A stretch of DNA of 64,000 nt from Penelope pileata (Eukaryota > Chordata > Aves > Galliformes > Cracidae): the NCBI GenBank assembly GCA_013396635.1, contig WBMW01003829.1:588212-652211 (forward strand). The letters run 5' to 3'. Below, one piece after another: positions 50,736-62,364 of the stretch (its first letter is position 1; each line of letters starts with the position of its first letter). The position numbers were made by a program, and so were the translations under genes. A model generated the notes under the pieces. The model did not search any database and had not been told where the DNA came from. It was given only the letters and a program-made list of their open reading frames with translations.

Positions 50736-52718
50736 GTAAGAGGAAAAGATTCCTGTTCCAGGATTGTTCTTCCTGTTTCCTGTGGTGTGATGGGCAGGAG
50801 TCAGGTGGCTTTGCCTGCCAGTTCTGGCATGGTGGACAAGCATTGCATCAGCATATGTTTCTTTGCTCTTCTGGGGAGCAAATATAAACAGGCCTGTGGC
50901 CCATCCCTGGTGCATAAAACATGGAGAGAAGGGTGAAAAACTGGAGTTCTGCTGAACACTGGTCATTTGCAGCCATGTTAATGACTTGATGGCTGATGAG
51001 GTGTGTAATTTTTTTGGTTTACAGGCAAGGATCAGTTTAGCATGCTGTTTTGTTTCATGGTCATGATTTCTCTGTCTTGCATTACATGCACTAAGATGTT
51101 GGCTGTTATATGTGACAGATCCAGAGCACCCAAAGGCCAAAGCTCCCTTTGAATTCTTCCTAGCAAAGTGTTGAGTTGCTCTCTGGCCCTGCCTACTGGT
51201 CCACTTCACTAAATTCTTACTAATCCTCGCTGGATACTTAGTTTCTTCTAAAACCATTCCAGCCTGGGTAGATCACTGTGGCTGACAAGCTGTTGGGAAG
51301 CTCATGGCTTGATTGATCACTGCCTTACTCCACTTCCACATCCATGTCACCCCTTGAAATCAGGGCCGTCATGCTTGCAGCTGTTGGAGACTGTGGAGTA
51401 GCAGCAGGGTGAAAGCATTGGTACCCTAAGTAATTGCGTGCAATTTGCTTCATAAAGCTTATGAAATATGATTTCAAATTATTGTTACAATGGTATAGCA
51501 AAATGCTGTATTAACACTAGGAGTGAAATGAGTTTTCTACAGATGAACTTTCAAGTACTTAAAAACTAAGTGCTTGTGCCTGTTGCTCCTGGTAGTGTTG
51601 GAGCTTTGGCCTTGTTTTGAAATACATGCCAAGATGACTAAATACATAGTTGTGCTATTCTGCCTATGGAAACACAGTTTTTTCATTGTGTAGCTGTTTT
51701 TCACAAATGCATGTTGATCTTATGTTTAGATACCAACGCATAAATTGCTAGAGGTAGCAACCATTGAATGTGCAGAGTGTACAGTCAATTTACTATTGCA
51801 TTAGATCGTATTTATCTGCCTGTGTTTGCTTTTGGGAGGAGATGGAGCACAGTTTTGAGTCAGTATATTTGAAATTCATGTCGTGGAGATATAATAAAAA
51901 ATCTTGTCTCCCTTGTTTGTGCTTGTAAAAGGTGGTGCTGCTTAATAGTGTGTTCATCTGTTGACTGTCCAGAGTTGTTACATTACTGCCTGAAAACTGA
52001 CAGTGGGTCCCCTCAGAAGTTGGAGGGTATGACTGATTCATACCAACCCAGTAGCTAGCTATGCCAGAGCACAGCATAGCTGACTGACTTGTTACTTCCC
52101 TTGCATAAACTAATTGTTGAAGATGAAAAAGAATGGCAAACTTTGTAATAATAAATTGAAAACCAGAGTTGATTCGAGAGTTTACTTAACTTTTAATATA
52201 TTTGGCACTAAGACCTCCTTCAGTTTCCTACTGTTGTCTGTAAAAACAATGTCTTGTAGCAATTCTGTGACAAATAGCTATTTATAGAGTTGTTGTCCTC
52301 ATATTCATGAAAAAATGTATTTATAATGCCCAGAGCATTTTTTAAAAGGTTGAGTATTTGTGCAAGAGACTTTAAGTGTCAGTTTGAGTTTTAAACTTGC
52401 AAATCAAGCCTCTGTGAAGGGATTTTTTTCTGGTTAATAATTCATGACAACTAGGTAAAGCTTGTTTCAACACCCCACTATAACAGTGTCTATTTAAGGA
52501 GAATAAATATTTCTAGTGGGGTGCTGAAACTGCAAGGACGGGGAAGGAAATGCTGCTTTCTGCTGTTGCAGAGAATGGCTGGGTTCATGTTTACTGTGGA
52601 ATTACAAATATATTAAAAAAAAAAAAGAGGTTGTATAGGAAATTCTCTTCATTTCCTTCCTTGTGTAAGCTATAATCTTGTGATGACAGTGGATCTACTG
52701 GAAGGATTCTATCAGAAG

Positions 52719-52797
52719 GATAGAATCACAGGATGATAGAACGACTCAGGTTGGAAGGGACCTTAGATCATCTAGTTCCAACCCCAGAACAGCCCAT
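52719..52797 (-). mobile_element. CR1 LINE 3' tail fragment
   Basis: The + strand shows gatagaatcacaggatgata and then ggttggaagggaccttagat followed by catctagttccaacccc. This is a well-preserved reverse complement of a CR1 3' end, lying about 2 kb into PLCB1 intron 2 antisense to the gene. It breaks off after about 80 bases (5' truncation). Its terminal repeat forms one arm of a perfect hairpin with the flank at 52705-52713. Confidence 0.87.
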
Positions 52798-53140
52798 GTG
52801 GTTGCGTTCTCTTTTTTTTTACCTAATTATTATTTCTGAAGAAACAGGCTTTTGTCATAACTAGGGCCTGTTGTTTTCTGGGTATGGAAGGATTGGCCCT
52901 GTATCAACAAAGTGATGAACTGTGAGAGGAATGCTTGTGATCACAGCCTGACATTTTCCTGGGCAATCTCTACATATGGGCATGGAGACAAGGCGAGTGG
53001 CAGCCATCTTTCCAGCCATTTTGTTGTCCTGTTTGCCAGACACTCAGCGAAGCAGTAGATCACTGCCTCAACGGTGATGTGGCTTTTAAGTGGGGAATCT
53101 AGCTTCGTTGGTTCCTGTTGCCCCATCAGTAAGTTATCTT

Positions 53141-53165
53141 AAAACAACAACAACAAAAAAACACA
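53141..53165 (+). repeat. CAA-rich simple repeat
   Basis: The segment reads aaaacaacaacaacaaaaaa followed by acaca. It is a short low-complexity tract in intron 2. Confidence 0.75.
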
Positions 53166-55294
53166 TGAAAACAGATATAAGAAATCACTCCGCTTGTTAA
53201 TTTTTTATTTAGCTTAGGGCAATGTTAGTTGTTGCTGTGCAACTTTCTCTTAACTTGCTGGCTGTGCTGTGTCTTGCATTGTTGTCTTGTTTTCTCTCTG
53301 AAAAGAGGAAAATAATATGTAGTGTGTGGTGTCTAGCAGTGTATCTGGAAAGTCCTTTAGACTGAGCTCTGACTGCACAAAGAACCAAGTGCCTGATGAG
53401 GATGTGTGTTGCTTTTCATCTATAGGATGAATGAGATCTTAGCATTTCCCTCCCTGCATCTGACAACTTCAGGCAAGGCAAACAGTGGTGTTCATGATTT
53501 CTTCAGTGCAAAATAGGCCTCCATGTGCCTTGCTCCTTTCCTTCATTTCTGTGTGTTTTGACTATCTGATTATGTTTGAGCTGGCTCAGACGTGTCCTGC
53601 CAGATACCCAGGTCCAGCACCACTGCTTTTGGACATGAACAGATTTTGTATTAAACAGTGGCTGATCCTGTTTCTGTTCAAATGACTTGGTCAGCAGAGT
53701 AAACAGTAGCCTAGGATAAGAATGTGTTCTCCTGACCAAGTGCCATTTCTCTTTGATTTTTATGTGCTAGATGCACCTGCACTGCCTATCACAGTATGGC
53801 CATAGTTGCCATGAAGGTCTGCTAAGCAAGTTCATTTAACCAATTGGACAGGAGTGACGCGGTGTCCTGCACTTTGGTGTGCCTTGTGTGTGTTTGCTGT
53901 CATCAGTAAAGATAATCCTTCAAAATAGTGTCACACCCAGCATTTTGCTATGTATTTTCTTTTTCTGATAATGAGGAAATTAAAAACATTTCGCTTTAAA
54001 CAGATGGCAGGGCGACTTTCTGACTTCAGTTGTACTTTTCAGTATGAAGTTCTTTTGATGCTGAGGGTTCTGGAATGTTTGCTTCACCTGTATGCAGAGT
54101 GCTGGCTGATTTTATATTACTGGAATGATTCTGAAAAAATAGAACATTAATGTGACAAGCTAGGATCTCTTACAGATCTTTTTGTTTCAGTAGTGTTTCT
54201 TGTAACTATGGGAAAACCAGGCAACATTCATTGCATTGCTGTATTTTTATGACCTGAATAAAGCATATTTCAATTCCTTGCTGCTACTTTCAAAACGAAA
54301 TGCCATTTCTTTCATTTGTTCTTATTCATGAGAAAGATAAATTGGAACTCAACCAGGTGAAGAGAAAGTCTGCTAGAATAGAGAGGAGTAATAACAAAAA
54401 GCATTTCTGAGGAGATGAGAAGCTGCTGGAAGTGCTTGGTTTGTTTCGGCCAGCTAGAGCAGCTGGAGAAAGACAGTGACTTCTGAGTGTATCAGAGGGT
54501 GAATAGGCAGAACAGGACATGAAATATGTGCTGTCAGCCAGTCTGTGCATTCCTTTTTTTTGCATCCCTTAGCTGGAAGTTGTTATTACACGATCCAATG
54601 GATGTTAGGAGAAGATACCTATTGACTCTGCAGCTCTGACACTGTCTAAAGGAAAAAAAGGAGCAAAACAACAATTTTTTTTGAGGTGGAACCACTGAAG
54701 TTTTTAGAAATCTGAGGAAGGTGATGTGCCTGCCTCTTCATCTCATAAGCAAGTGTTGTTGTTTTTTTAAAGTGGGAAAGTAGGTAACCTCAGTGGCATG
54801 GCAGCACTGAAAATGTGGAGTGTGGAGGCCCAGTCGCATCCACATGGAAAGAGAAGCTGACAGTGCATGTCATGAAACCTGACACAGGTATCCACTCCTG
54901 GGGAGTCAGCAATGTTTTCCAGTCTGCCTTCTGCAGCAGAGCTGTTGTAATCAGGTGACTTCATTTGTCCAATGGAATTTGTGTTGTGTGGCTGAAGTTT
55001 CCCTCCTTTGCTGGTTGCAGTTAGTGATAGCACCACCAAACCAAATCCTTTTGCAGGAAGGAGTCTGCTGCAGAGGGGTGGGGGAAATGCAGAATTCGTA
55101 GCTTGAGCTTTAAAGCCTCTGAGAGGTGGGGTGAGGAGCCTGCAGTTGGGCAGGAGTACCTGCAGCTGGGCACTTCCCCCAGCTCTGTGTGGCTGGGACT
55201 GCCAGGCACAGAATATCTAATGGCAGAGATTCAATCTGTGCAGTTTCTTAGTCATGGCACTTCTGCAGTTTTCAAGGGAAAGAACGGGGCTTGG

Positions 55295-55311
55295 TTTTTT
55301 TTTTTTTTTTN
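55295..55311 (+). repeat. T16 run ending in a single N
   Basis: Sixteen T are followed by one ambiguous base at 55311. This looks like a homopolymer-length uncertainty of the assembly, as at 42812. Confidence 0.85.
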
Positions 55312-58300
55312 CAGGGATAGGGCTGTTTGAATGTGTGAACGTTGCTGACAGAACTGGTACTGATATGCTGTAGCTCAGCCCCAGAATATGAGCTTGCTGC
55401 AAGAGCCTGTAGCAAAAATACTGTACCTTCAGCCAGATCTTTCTCATTTTGTGAGACTGTTTGATGTGATCCCTTAGAGAGAGAGGAGTTTTTTTTGCCT
55501 CAAAGGTCCTTTTTCCTCTTATGTCCTAAAGTGACTGTGTTTTTGGGCCTGAAAACACGGCGTGGACTTCTGAGTGAATATGTGAAGTAGAGTCCTGGGG
55601 CTGTGACTGCGTAGGCAGGGTGCTGTAGGATTGGACTTGGCTTCAGCATGTTTGTAAGTTCTATGTCACTCCCATTGCCCTCCTCCAAATGAATGATATG
55701 GCTTTTTTCCAGCTGCTGGGGATTTTGGCTGTGTTATTTGAGAGAGTTCATTTGTGTCTGTTTTGAATAGGGGCTTTAAGGCAATCTGATCAATATTTGG
55801 GCTGCCCTATTGGTCAAAGATCTTTTCATTACCTCTTTCTAGGTTTTACAGTATGTTTGTCAGGCAAATAATAATGGTTGAAGATAATATACCACTATTT
55901 GACATATATGGAATAATTTAATATTAAATACGTTTCAAAAATACCTTCTCCCAAACCCAACTGTTTGGCTTAATTTATCTGAGAGCCAAGTAACTCAGTG
56001 ATGGATCTCACTGGTGAGAACATCCAAGGAGTGCATCATTAAATGTATTCACACTTCTCTTCCTGGCATGTAAAAGCAGAACAAAAAGCTGAATAACTAG
56101 ACCTTTGGAAGGACTGAGATTATAAATACCACTAATTAAATGTGAAAACATGATGCATATGTCTCCACATAAATGATGAACATGTACAACGAAGAACTTG
56201 GTTTTCCTTGTTATTTTAGTGGCTCTAACATTTCACTGGCCAACATCTCTTTCTGTTAATGTTGTTTGCTAATGAGTAGTAGATATGTGGGTCTCTATTG
56301 CAGTTTCTGACGTGCAAATACATTTGCCTTTGCTTCTGATTTTTTGAGGGCAGGAGTCACTTTTGCTGTGTTTCAGTTGGAAATTTGAGGAGCGAAGGGT
56401 TTCATGTTTTTGAAGGTGCGCTAGGCTCTGGGGAGGCAATGCTGGCCTTCTGGCACCATTAGATGGAGTTGGGTTGGAATCCTGTTTTCAGAAGAAAGAG
56501 CTCATGTGCTGGAAGAGATGACAAATATCACTGGGAATCTGGATGGAGACTCACCTGGGACAAGGAGCAGTGGTGGTGTGAGGCTTCCAAAACTGGAAAT
56601 AGGAGTGAAACTGAAGCAGCTGGTAACGTAATAGTGGAGGCACAGCAAATACCTGGGCGTCTGCCTGAGTTCTGTGGTGATTTTGGTTGGTGAACTAGAG
56701 ATGTAACGGTAGGAGCTGCTGTATTGGTATTAGGAACTTCAGAGCAGGGATGTCATTGCTTGAACAGGCTGCAAATTCTTGGAGAAGAAAATGGTGCACA
56801 AATACTGGCATCCAAAGTTGAGTGGCTGTCATGTTCGTAATGAGAAACAGAAGAGAATCTTCAAGGATGCAGCTGCCTGCTAATAGACTGTTGAACCCAC
56901 TAGGCTGGAAACCACTAGGCTGGGCAGTGCAGACACCGGAAGGTAAAATCTTTAAAGGTGAGCTCTTCCTGCACAGGAGAGGCAGATGTGTGAGAAATGG
57001 CACAAAAATCGATTTGGCAGTAGATAATCTCATTAATTCGTAAGAGTTTTCAGGCTGGGGACCCTCATGCTTGGCTTGAAGCTGCTGAGGGCAAAGCATT
57101 CAAAGGTTGAGCTGCTAAATCTGATAGCAGCCAGAGTGGCAATCCTGGAAAGTTCACTTGCGTGCATGTGTTTTCTCTCTAGTACAGAAATAACTCCTGA
57201 CATGCAGGGGAATCAGCCTAGCTACAATTCGTAGTCACCTGGAAGTTGCAGCCTGTGGTTTTTCACAACCACTAAAAAAAATTGGTCTGTGAGTGGAATA
57301 GAAGGAGACAAGGAAAGTGGCAGGGGATTGCCATAGGAAAGTGAAATGGAAGGAAATATTTCATGGAGGTCAACTTCCCATCAGACTAATGATTTTATTT
57401 TTAAAAGGAAATCTCTCTGCTTTCAAAACATGGAAATTGTTCAAGGTCCATTAGGGAAATGGTACTACATCAAACACAGAAGATCTCTAATGAGCATTTC
57501 CCACTGCTAAATATCTCCCTTATTACTGTGAGGGAGGCAGGAGTAGAAAATAGGGCTTGGGTTTGATCTACAATATAGATGCCATTTACAGTTTCTGAAA
57601 TGAAGAAGCCAAAGAACTTCCAAAAGGCAGAGTGATTCTGGACAGCCCACAACCTCCTGAAATCCTAAAGTAGGCATTTTTAAATTCTTTCCACTGACGA
57701 CAACAATCCTAAGACATTTTGTGATATACATGAATCTTAGCTTTGTCATCTCCCTGGGAGTGAATTGTGATTTTCCTACGATGATGAGATTGCAAATTGT
57801 CTTCTGTTGTACGGGTTGAGAGTAAGGAAGCTTTGCATACAGCTAAATGTAAATGTTAAATATTGAAAGTAAATGTTAATTTTCCTATATATATCTATAT
57901 TTAATATTTGAATATTTGTGCAAGCGACAGTTGTGATCTGGCTTCTGGAAACTCGTTACAATTTTCAGTTTAAATACTTTGAAGAAAACTTGTGGCCAAG
58001 TCCACTGGCATAGTGGACTTCTTCAGTGGCTTGGAGAAGCTGAAGTGGCTTCTTCAGTGGGTGCCTGTCAAGCTTTTGAATGCTGTGCGACTTCAGTAAT
58101 AATTTTCTCATCATTCACATCTCCTGCAGTCATAGTGCCATCTAATGTATCAGTAGATGCTTGGCTTTAACTAACAGCAATGTGCCCTTTTGGGAAATGG
58201 CTGGGAGCCAGGAGGCCTGGTTACCTGTCTCTTTTTGGTCCTGCTTTGCCATAACTAGTCAGTGGGGCTGCTCTGCCTCCTGTTCTGCCCTGTCCATTTG

Positions 58301-59760
58301 TGTGCTAGAGAAGTGCTGCCAGTAGGTTAGAGCAGCCTGCTGCTGCCCAGTTAGCACATGGTGCAGAATGGTTCCAGCCTACAACACTGGGCACCTTGCT
58401 GTTAGCAATGTTAATGCATGCAGGGCTCATGATAAATGGACACGGGTTTGCAGACAGTCTTCAGTCTCATTTCTCCTCCTTAATTTTCCAAGTCTCTTGT
58501 GTTCATGTCTGCAGCTTGCATGTACGTTTGGCTGGATGTCTGCAGCATTTGCTTTGCTGGCTGACCTATTATTAGCATGGTTTAAAAATTGGCTTCTAGG
58601 ACATCAGCTTTCCTAATTGCTGGAGGATAACTGAGCTCTGAGTGCCTGTTGGCTTGCAGCTCTGCTGTAGCAAGCTCAGATACTTTCTTATATGTGTCCT
58701 ACCCTAGCTGTTTCCCATCTGCACTACGCTTTCATATTTTCTTTATTCTCAAGCCGTTTAGGAGATAGTGCACTGAAAATAATGATCTTCACATAAAACT
58801 TGTTCTGTCTCTATACAAGTGATCTTCCTCTGTGAGTGGACGTACTCAACTACAGTCAGCGTTAAGTGACATGTTAGAAAGTGTTGGTTCCTTATTTGTT
58901 CTCAAAAGATTGATACAAGTTCTTGAAAGACGAGTAATAAGTGTCCATATAGCTTGCAGTTTTCTACTAATACTTGCCTTAAGGATTTTTACCATTACAA
59001 ATGTATACCTGACTGTGCCTTTTACTTACTCCTGCAGTCGTGGTGCATCGTACAGCAGCTCTGCACACTCACAGCCTGTATCATGCAGAGCAGACATGAA
59101 AAAGCCTTTGGCCTGTGTTTACAGTGCTAGCAACGTGCTCTGTTGTACAGTGCTGCCTTTCTTTTTGATTTGGAGTTGCTGTATATGGACAGAACACCCG
59201 CCATAGGTTCCTTTCCCAGAGGAAAGCTTATTTCAATTCTGTTTTCTTTGCTTTAATGACAGCTTTTATTATATATCCCGGTGCTGGGGTGACACACAAC
59301 CAATGTCATGCTACAAATCGTAAGAGGTTTAGGTTCACTCTGTGTGTCTGGCTATAATTTTTGAGTGTTGGTAACTACACAGGTGTTGTTTATATATCAC
59401 CACTTTCCTCCAGATATTCGGCTGGTTTAGAGTGCCTACGGTATCAGTAGGCAGCCTCTGCCAGGGCATATGTATTGTCTCCTATCCGTGGCCTGACTTC
59501 AGGGTTACCTGATATTCTGTGCTGCTGTGCCTCCTTGGCAGGCAGAGGTTTTGCTGCTAAAATTCTGAGCTAGCTCTGGAGGATGCCAGATCCTACCCAA
59601 CGAGGGGAGACTGTGTCCTGAAGAGATGGTGCCTTCCTAGCTTGGTTCTGCGTATACGTGCACCTGTGTGTGCTGTCAGCAGGCAGGCTTCCTTCCTCAT
59701 CTTCTCACAGTTAGGGCTCTTTACCAGAGAGGAAATGAGTGTTCACCTTCATTACTTCTA

Positions 59761-59960
59761 ACGAATCTTTCCACGTAGGCAAGTTGTCCAGTGTATGCTG
59801 ACTTCTTGACGTCATTGTCCATCCGTCACTTACTAAGAAAAACCGGTGATGGACGTATGTTCTCATCTATTACGTCGTGTATGACATCAGAGCTCTACTG
59901 ATGTCAAACCGTGCCCCTTGCGCGAGTGTTAGCAGAAGGGAGTAGGGATGGTGACGGAGG
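59761..59960. promoter_or_regulatory. CpG-enriched cluster with CRE/ATF-like sites (candidate intronic enhancer)
   Basis: About 12 CpGs occur in 200 bases, well above the surrounding intron. The block holds a perfect CRE, tgacgtca (59807-59814), plus related motifs ttacgtc and gtgacgg. It also holds a perfect 9-bp inverted repeat, tgacatcag (59882-59890) and ctgatgtca (59898-59906), which contains two facing CRE-like tgacatca sites. Retained CpGs imply low germline methylation or selection. Function is inferred only. Confidence 0.4.
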
Positions 59961-60332
59961 ATTTAGGTTTTTATCTTCATTTGTTTCCAAGGAAATGTGA
60001 TTTCCAGTGTCTGAATTCTGAGTGTGGAGATGGATCTGACTTTAAGACTGGTACGTGTCTCTATTCAAGGTGTGCTTCACTCGGTGTGAGAGGAACAGCA
60101 TGTGCTGCTGTCAGACAACTCCGTGGCTGAAGAGCATATTTAAATCCCAAATCTCCGGGACATGTTAAGCACACAGCTGTCTGGTTAGCTCAGTAACAAT
60201 TGTGTCTTTGGGGTCATGTATAGCAGTGCCATTCCAAGGCTGCACTTACATGTGAAACGTGGAATTGTATCCCTGTGCCACATCCCCAGAGAGATCCTGT
60301 ACTACAGGGGGGCTGGGGATTACCAGAGCTTC

Positions 60333-60502
60333 CCCCGATTTCGGGGCAGGTCGCAGTGCGCCTGCTGGGCTTTCCTCAGCCCTCTGTGTCTGCAGCCTGG
60401 GCGGGCTCCAGCGAGGCGGCTGCACGCTCACTGACCAGCTAGCAGTGGGTCCTGGCAGCTTCACACTGCCGAGTCTGCCTCAGCGCTGGGGAAGTCAGCG
60501 GG
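60333..60502. promoter_or_regulatory. Small CpG-enriched, GC-rich patch in intron 2
   Basis: About 11 CpGs occur in 170 bases, including gggcggg at 60400 and a perfect 6-bp hairpin ccccga-tt-tcgggg (60333-60346). It lies 370 bases downstream of the CRE-like cluster. It is too short for a classical CpG island and could be an alternative promoter, an enhancer or an old GC-rich insertion. No coding sequence is recognised. Confidence 0.35.
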
Positions 60503-62311
60503 CTGTTAGCTGATAGAGCACAGCTGCGCTGCCTGCTATTTCAAGTACTGCTCGTTGAAAGCCAGCCTGCAGCTGACCTAGGCCAATGCTGTCTCGCTGA
60601 TAACAGTGTGCAGAATAAACTCTGCAAATGCTGACATATTTCCCTGTACAATATGTCTTACTTAAGAGGACTGTGAATAATTTGGACAGGTGATTTACTA
60701 CCCAGGGAGCTGATTATTTCTGATTGATAAACAGTAGTAAGTGCTGTTTAATGAGAGTAATAATAAAAATATTGATGAGTGGAGTAGCTGCCTGGTACTC
60801 AGTGATGCTCACTGATGCCACTGTTAAAATTGTAACAAAATTCTGAAGGAACTTTGTCTATTATCCTAGCTGCTCTGTGCTTGCTCAGGACAGTTGAATG
60901 TAAGGCTTTACTTAATAAAAAGCACCATAAAGTGCAACACTACTGCGTGAAATATGGCAAAAAAATAAAATAAAAAATTGCAGGGAGTGCTATTGGACAA
61001 ACTTAAATAATTTATCTTCAGCAGTTTAGACTCTGAAACAAGTGAAAAATTAATATTCTGCATTTAAGGGAGCTTTCAGAGCAGTCTTAACCCCCAGCCC
61101 AAAATATGTGGGTGCTCTGATACTTTTGGTATAGGCAGCTGGAATGTGGCCTTTTGATTCTCCCAGCTCAGGGCTTTTCTCTTGAAGTTGAATCGTCCTT
61201 AGATGTGGATCCACAGTGGCATTCTACTAGTGCAGCCTGAAAAGCGGAGTGATAGATTATAATAATACAATGGCCCGTAATTCAGTGAGGTGGCTAATGA
61301 GTAACTGGTGCCTGACAGCAAAGTAACATGCTTTAGCAATTGGTTTAAATAATACGCACATATCAGTGCTCTGTGAAAACTGTACTCACAGGAACTTGGT
61401 GTGCTTTCTGTAGGTGAAAAGTACATCCCCTCTGCAGCGAGTGGTTTTGAGTTGGTTGTAAACCACTTGTATGTGGAATAAGCTGGTTTATCAAGGTGGG
61501 ATGTTACCTGCAAGTGTTACGGTCTAAGATAACCTCAAATCACTTTGTGTTGTACCCTTTTGCAGATGTACTGGAAGACAGAAACCTATAGCTGGTTTTG
61601 CCAGCAAATGTTGCTGGGAAGAGCCTGTTGGAGATGCTGCAGTGATACTCTTTGAGCATAATGATGTCATGTACTCAGCGGGTGAGGTGAAAAGCTGGAC
61701 GCAGTAGATGTGCACACAGCATATTTTAAAATGTGGGAGAACTGGTTGAAAAGTGGAACTGCTTTGCTGCTGCCAGAAGTGGGCTGTTGGCCGCATCTCT
61801 TTCGTCGCTGACAACTCACACCAGCATCTTTTGCACATCACTGTGTTGCATACCCAGATCTAGGTTCCTGTCTTGCAGACACACATGTAGAACTTTGAAT
61901 GTATGTTTTTTGAAATCAAGGAGTACAGAAAGGTACAGAGAAGGGAGAGAGTGTATAGGTTAAGATGTAGAAGGTCAAATTAGTTCAGTTGGCAAGTCAG
62001 AAAAACTATGTCTGTATTTACAGTCATCTCCATTAGATTCCTACGTTTCACTGACATAAATGATTCTGGCATTGAAGCCTCTGTGTAAGGGGAGAAATAT
62101 TTACCCTTTTGTAGGTACAATGAGGAAAAAGTTTATTTTAGCCTCTAAGATCCTGTTGCGTAACAGTGGAAATGAGATCTCTTAATTCATTGACAGGGCC
62201 TTTGCTCTTGGTTGGGAAGTAACGTGAGACCATGAGACATTTCTCATAACTCAGAGTGAAGCTTTTTTTTTTCCTTTTAAATGTCTGACATTTCATGTAG
62301 AACTTACAGGG

Positions 62312-62364
62312 ATTCAGGCCAAAATTATGTTTCAGGCTAATTATTCAGGCTAAAATTATGTTTC
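62312..62364 (+). repeat. Imperfect tandem duplication, period 31
   Basis: Two units, attcaggccaaaattatg-ttc (62312-62333) and attcaggctaaaattatg-ttc (62343-62364), differ by one base over 22 positions. They lie in intron 2. The near identity suggests a recent local duplication. Confidence 0.85.

Noticed and set aside
50643..51257. 204-codon minus-strand frame overlapping PLCB1 exon 2
   Set aside because: It is antisense to the real exon, has no recognisable domain or homology and no supporting signals. Most likely chance.
56463..57099. Adjacent 76- and 134-codon frames on opposite strands in intron 2
   Set aside because: No similarity to known proteins and no splice or start context. The region also carries a 15-bp-period duplication (cactaggctgg), consistent with non-coding DNA.
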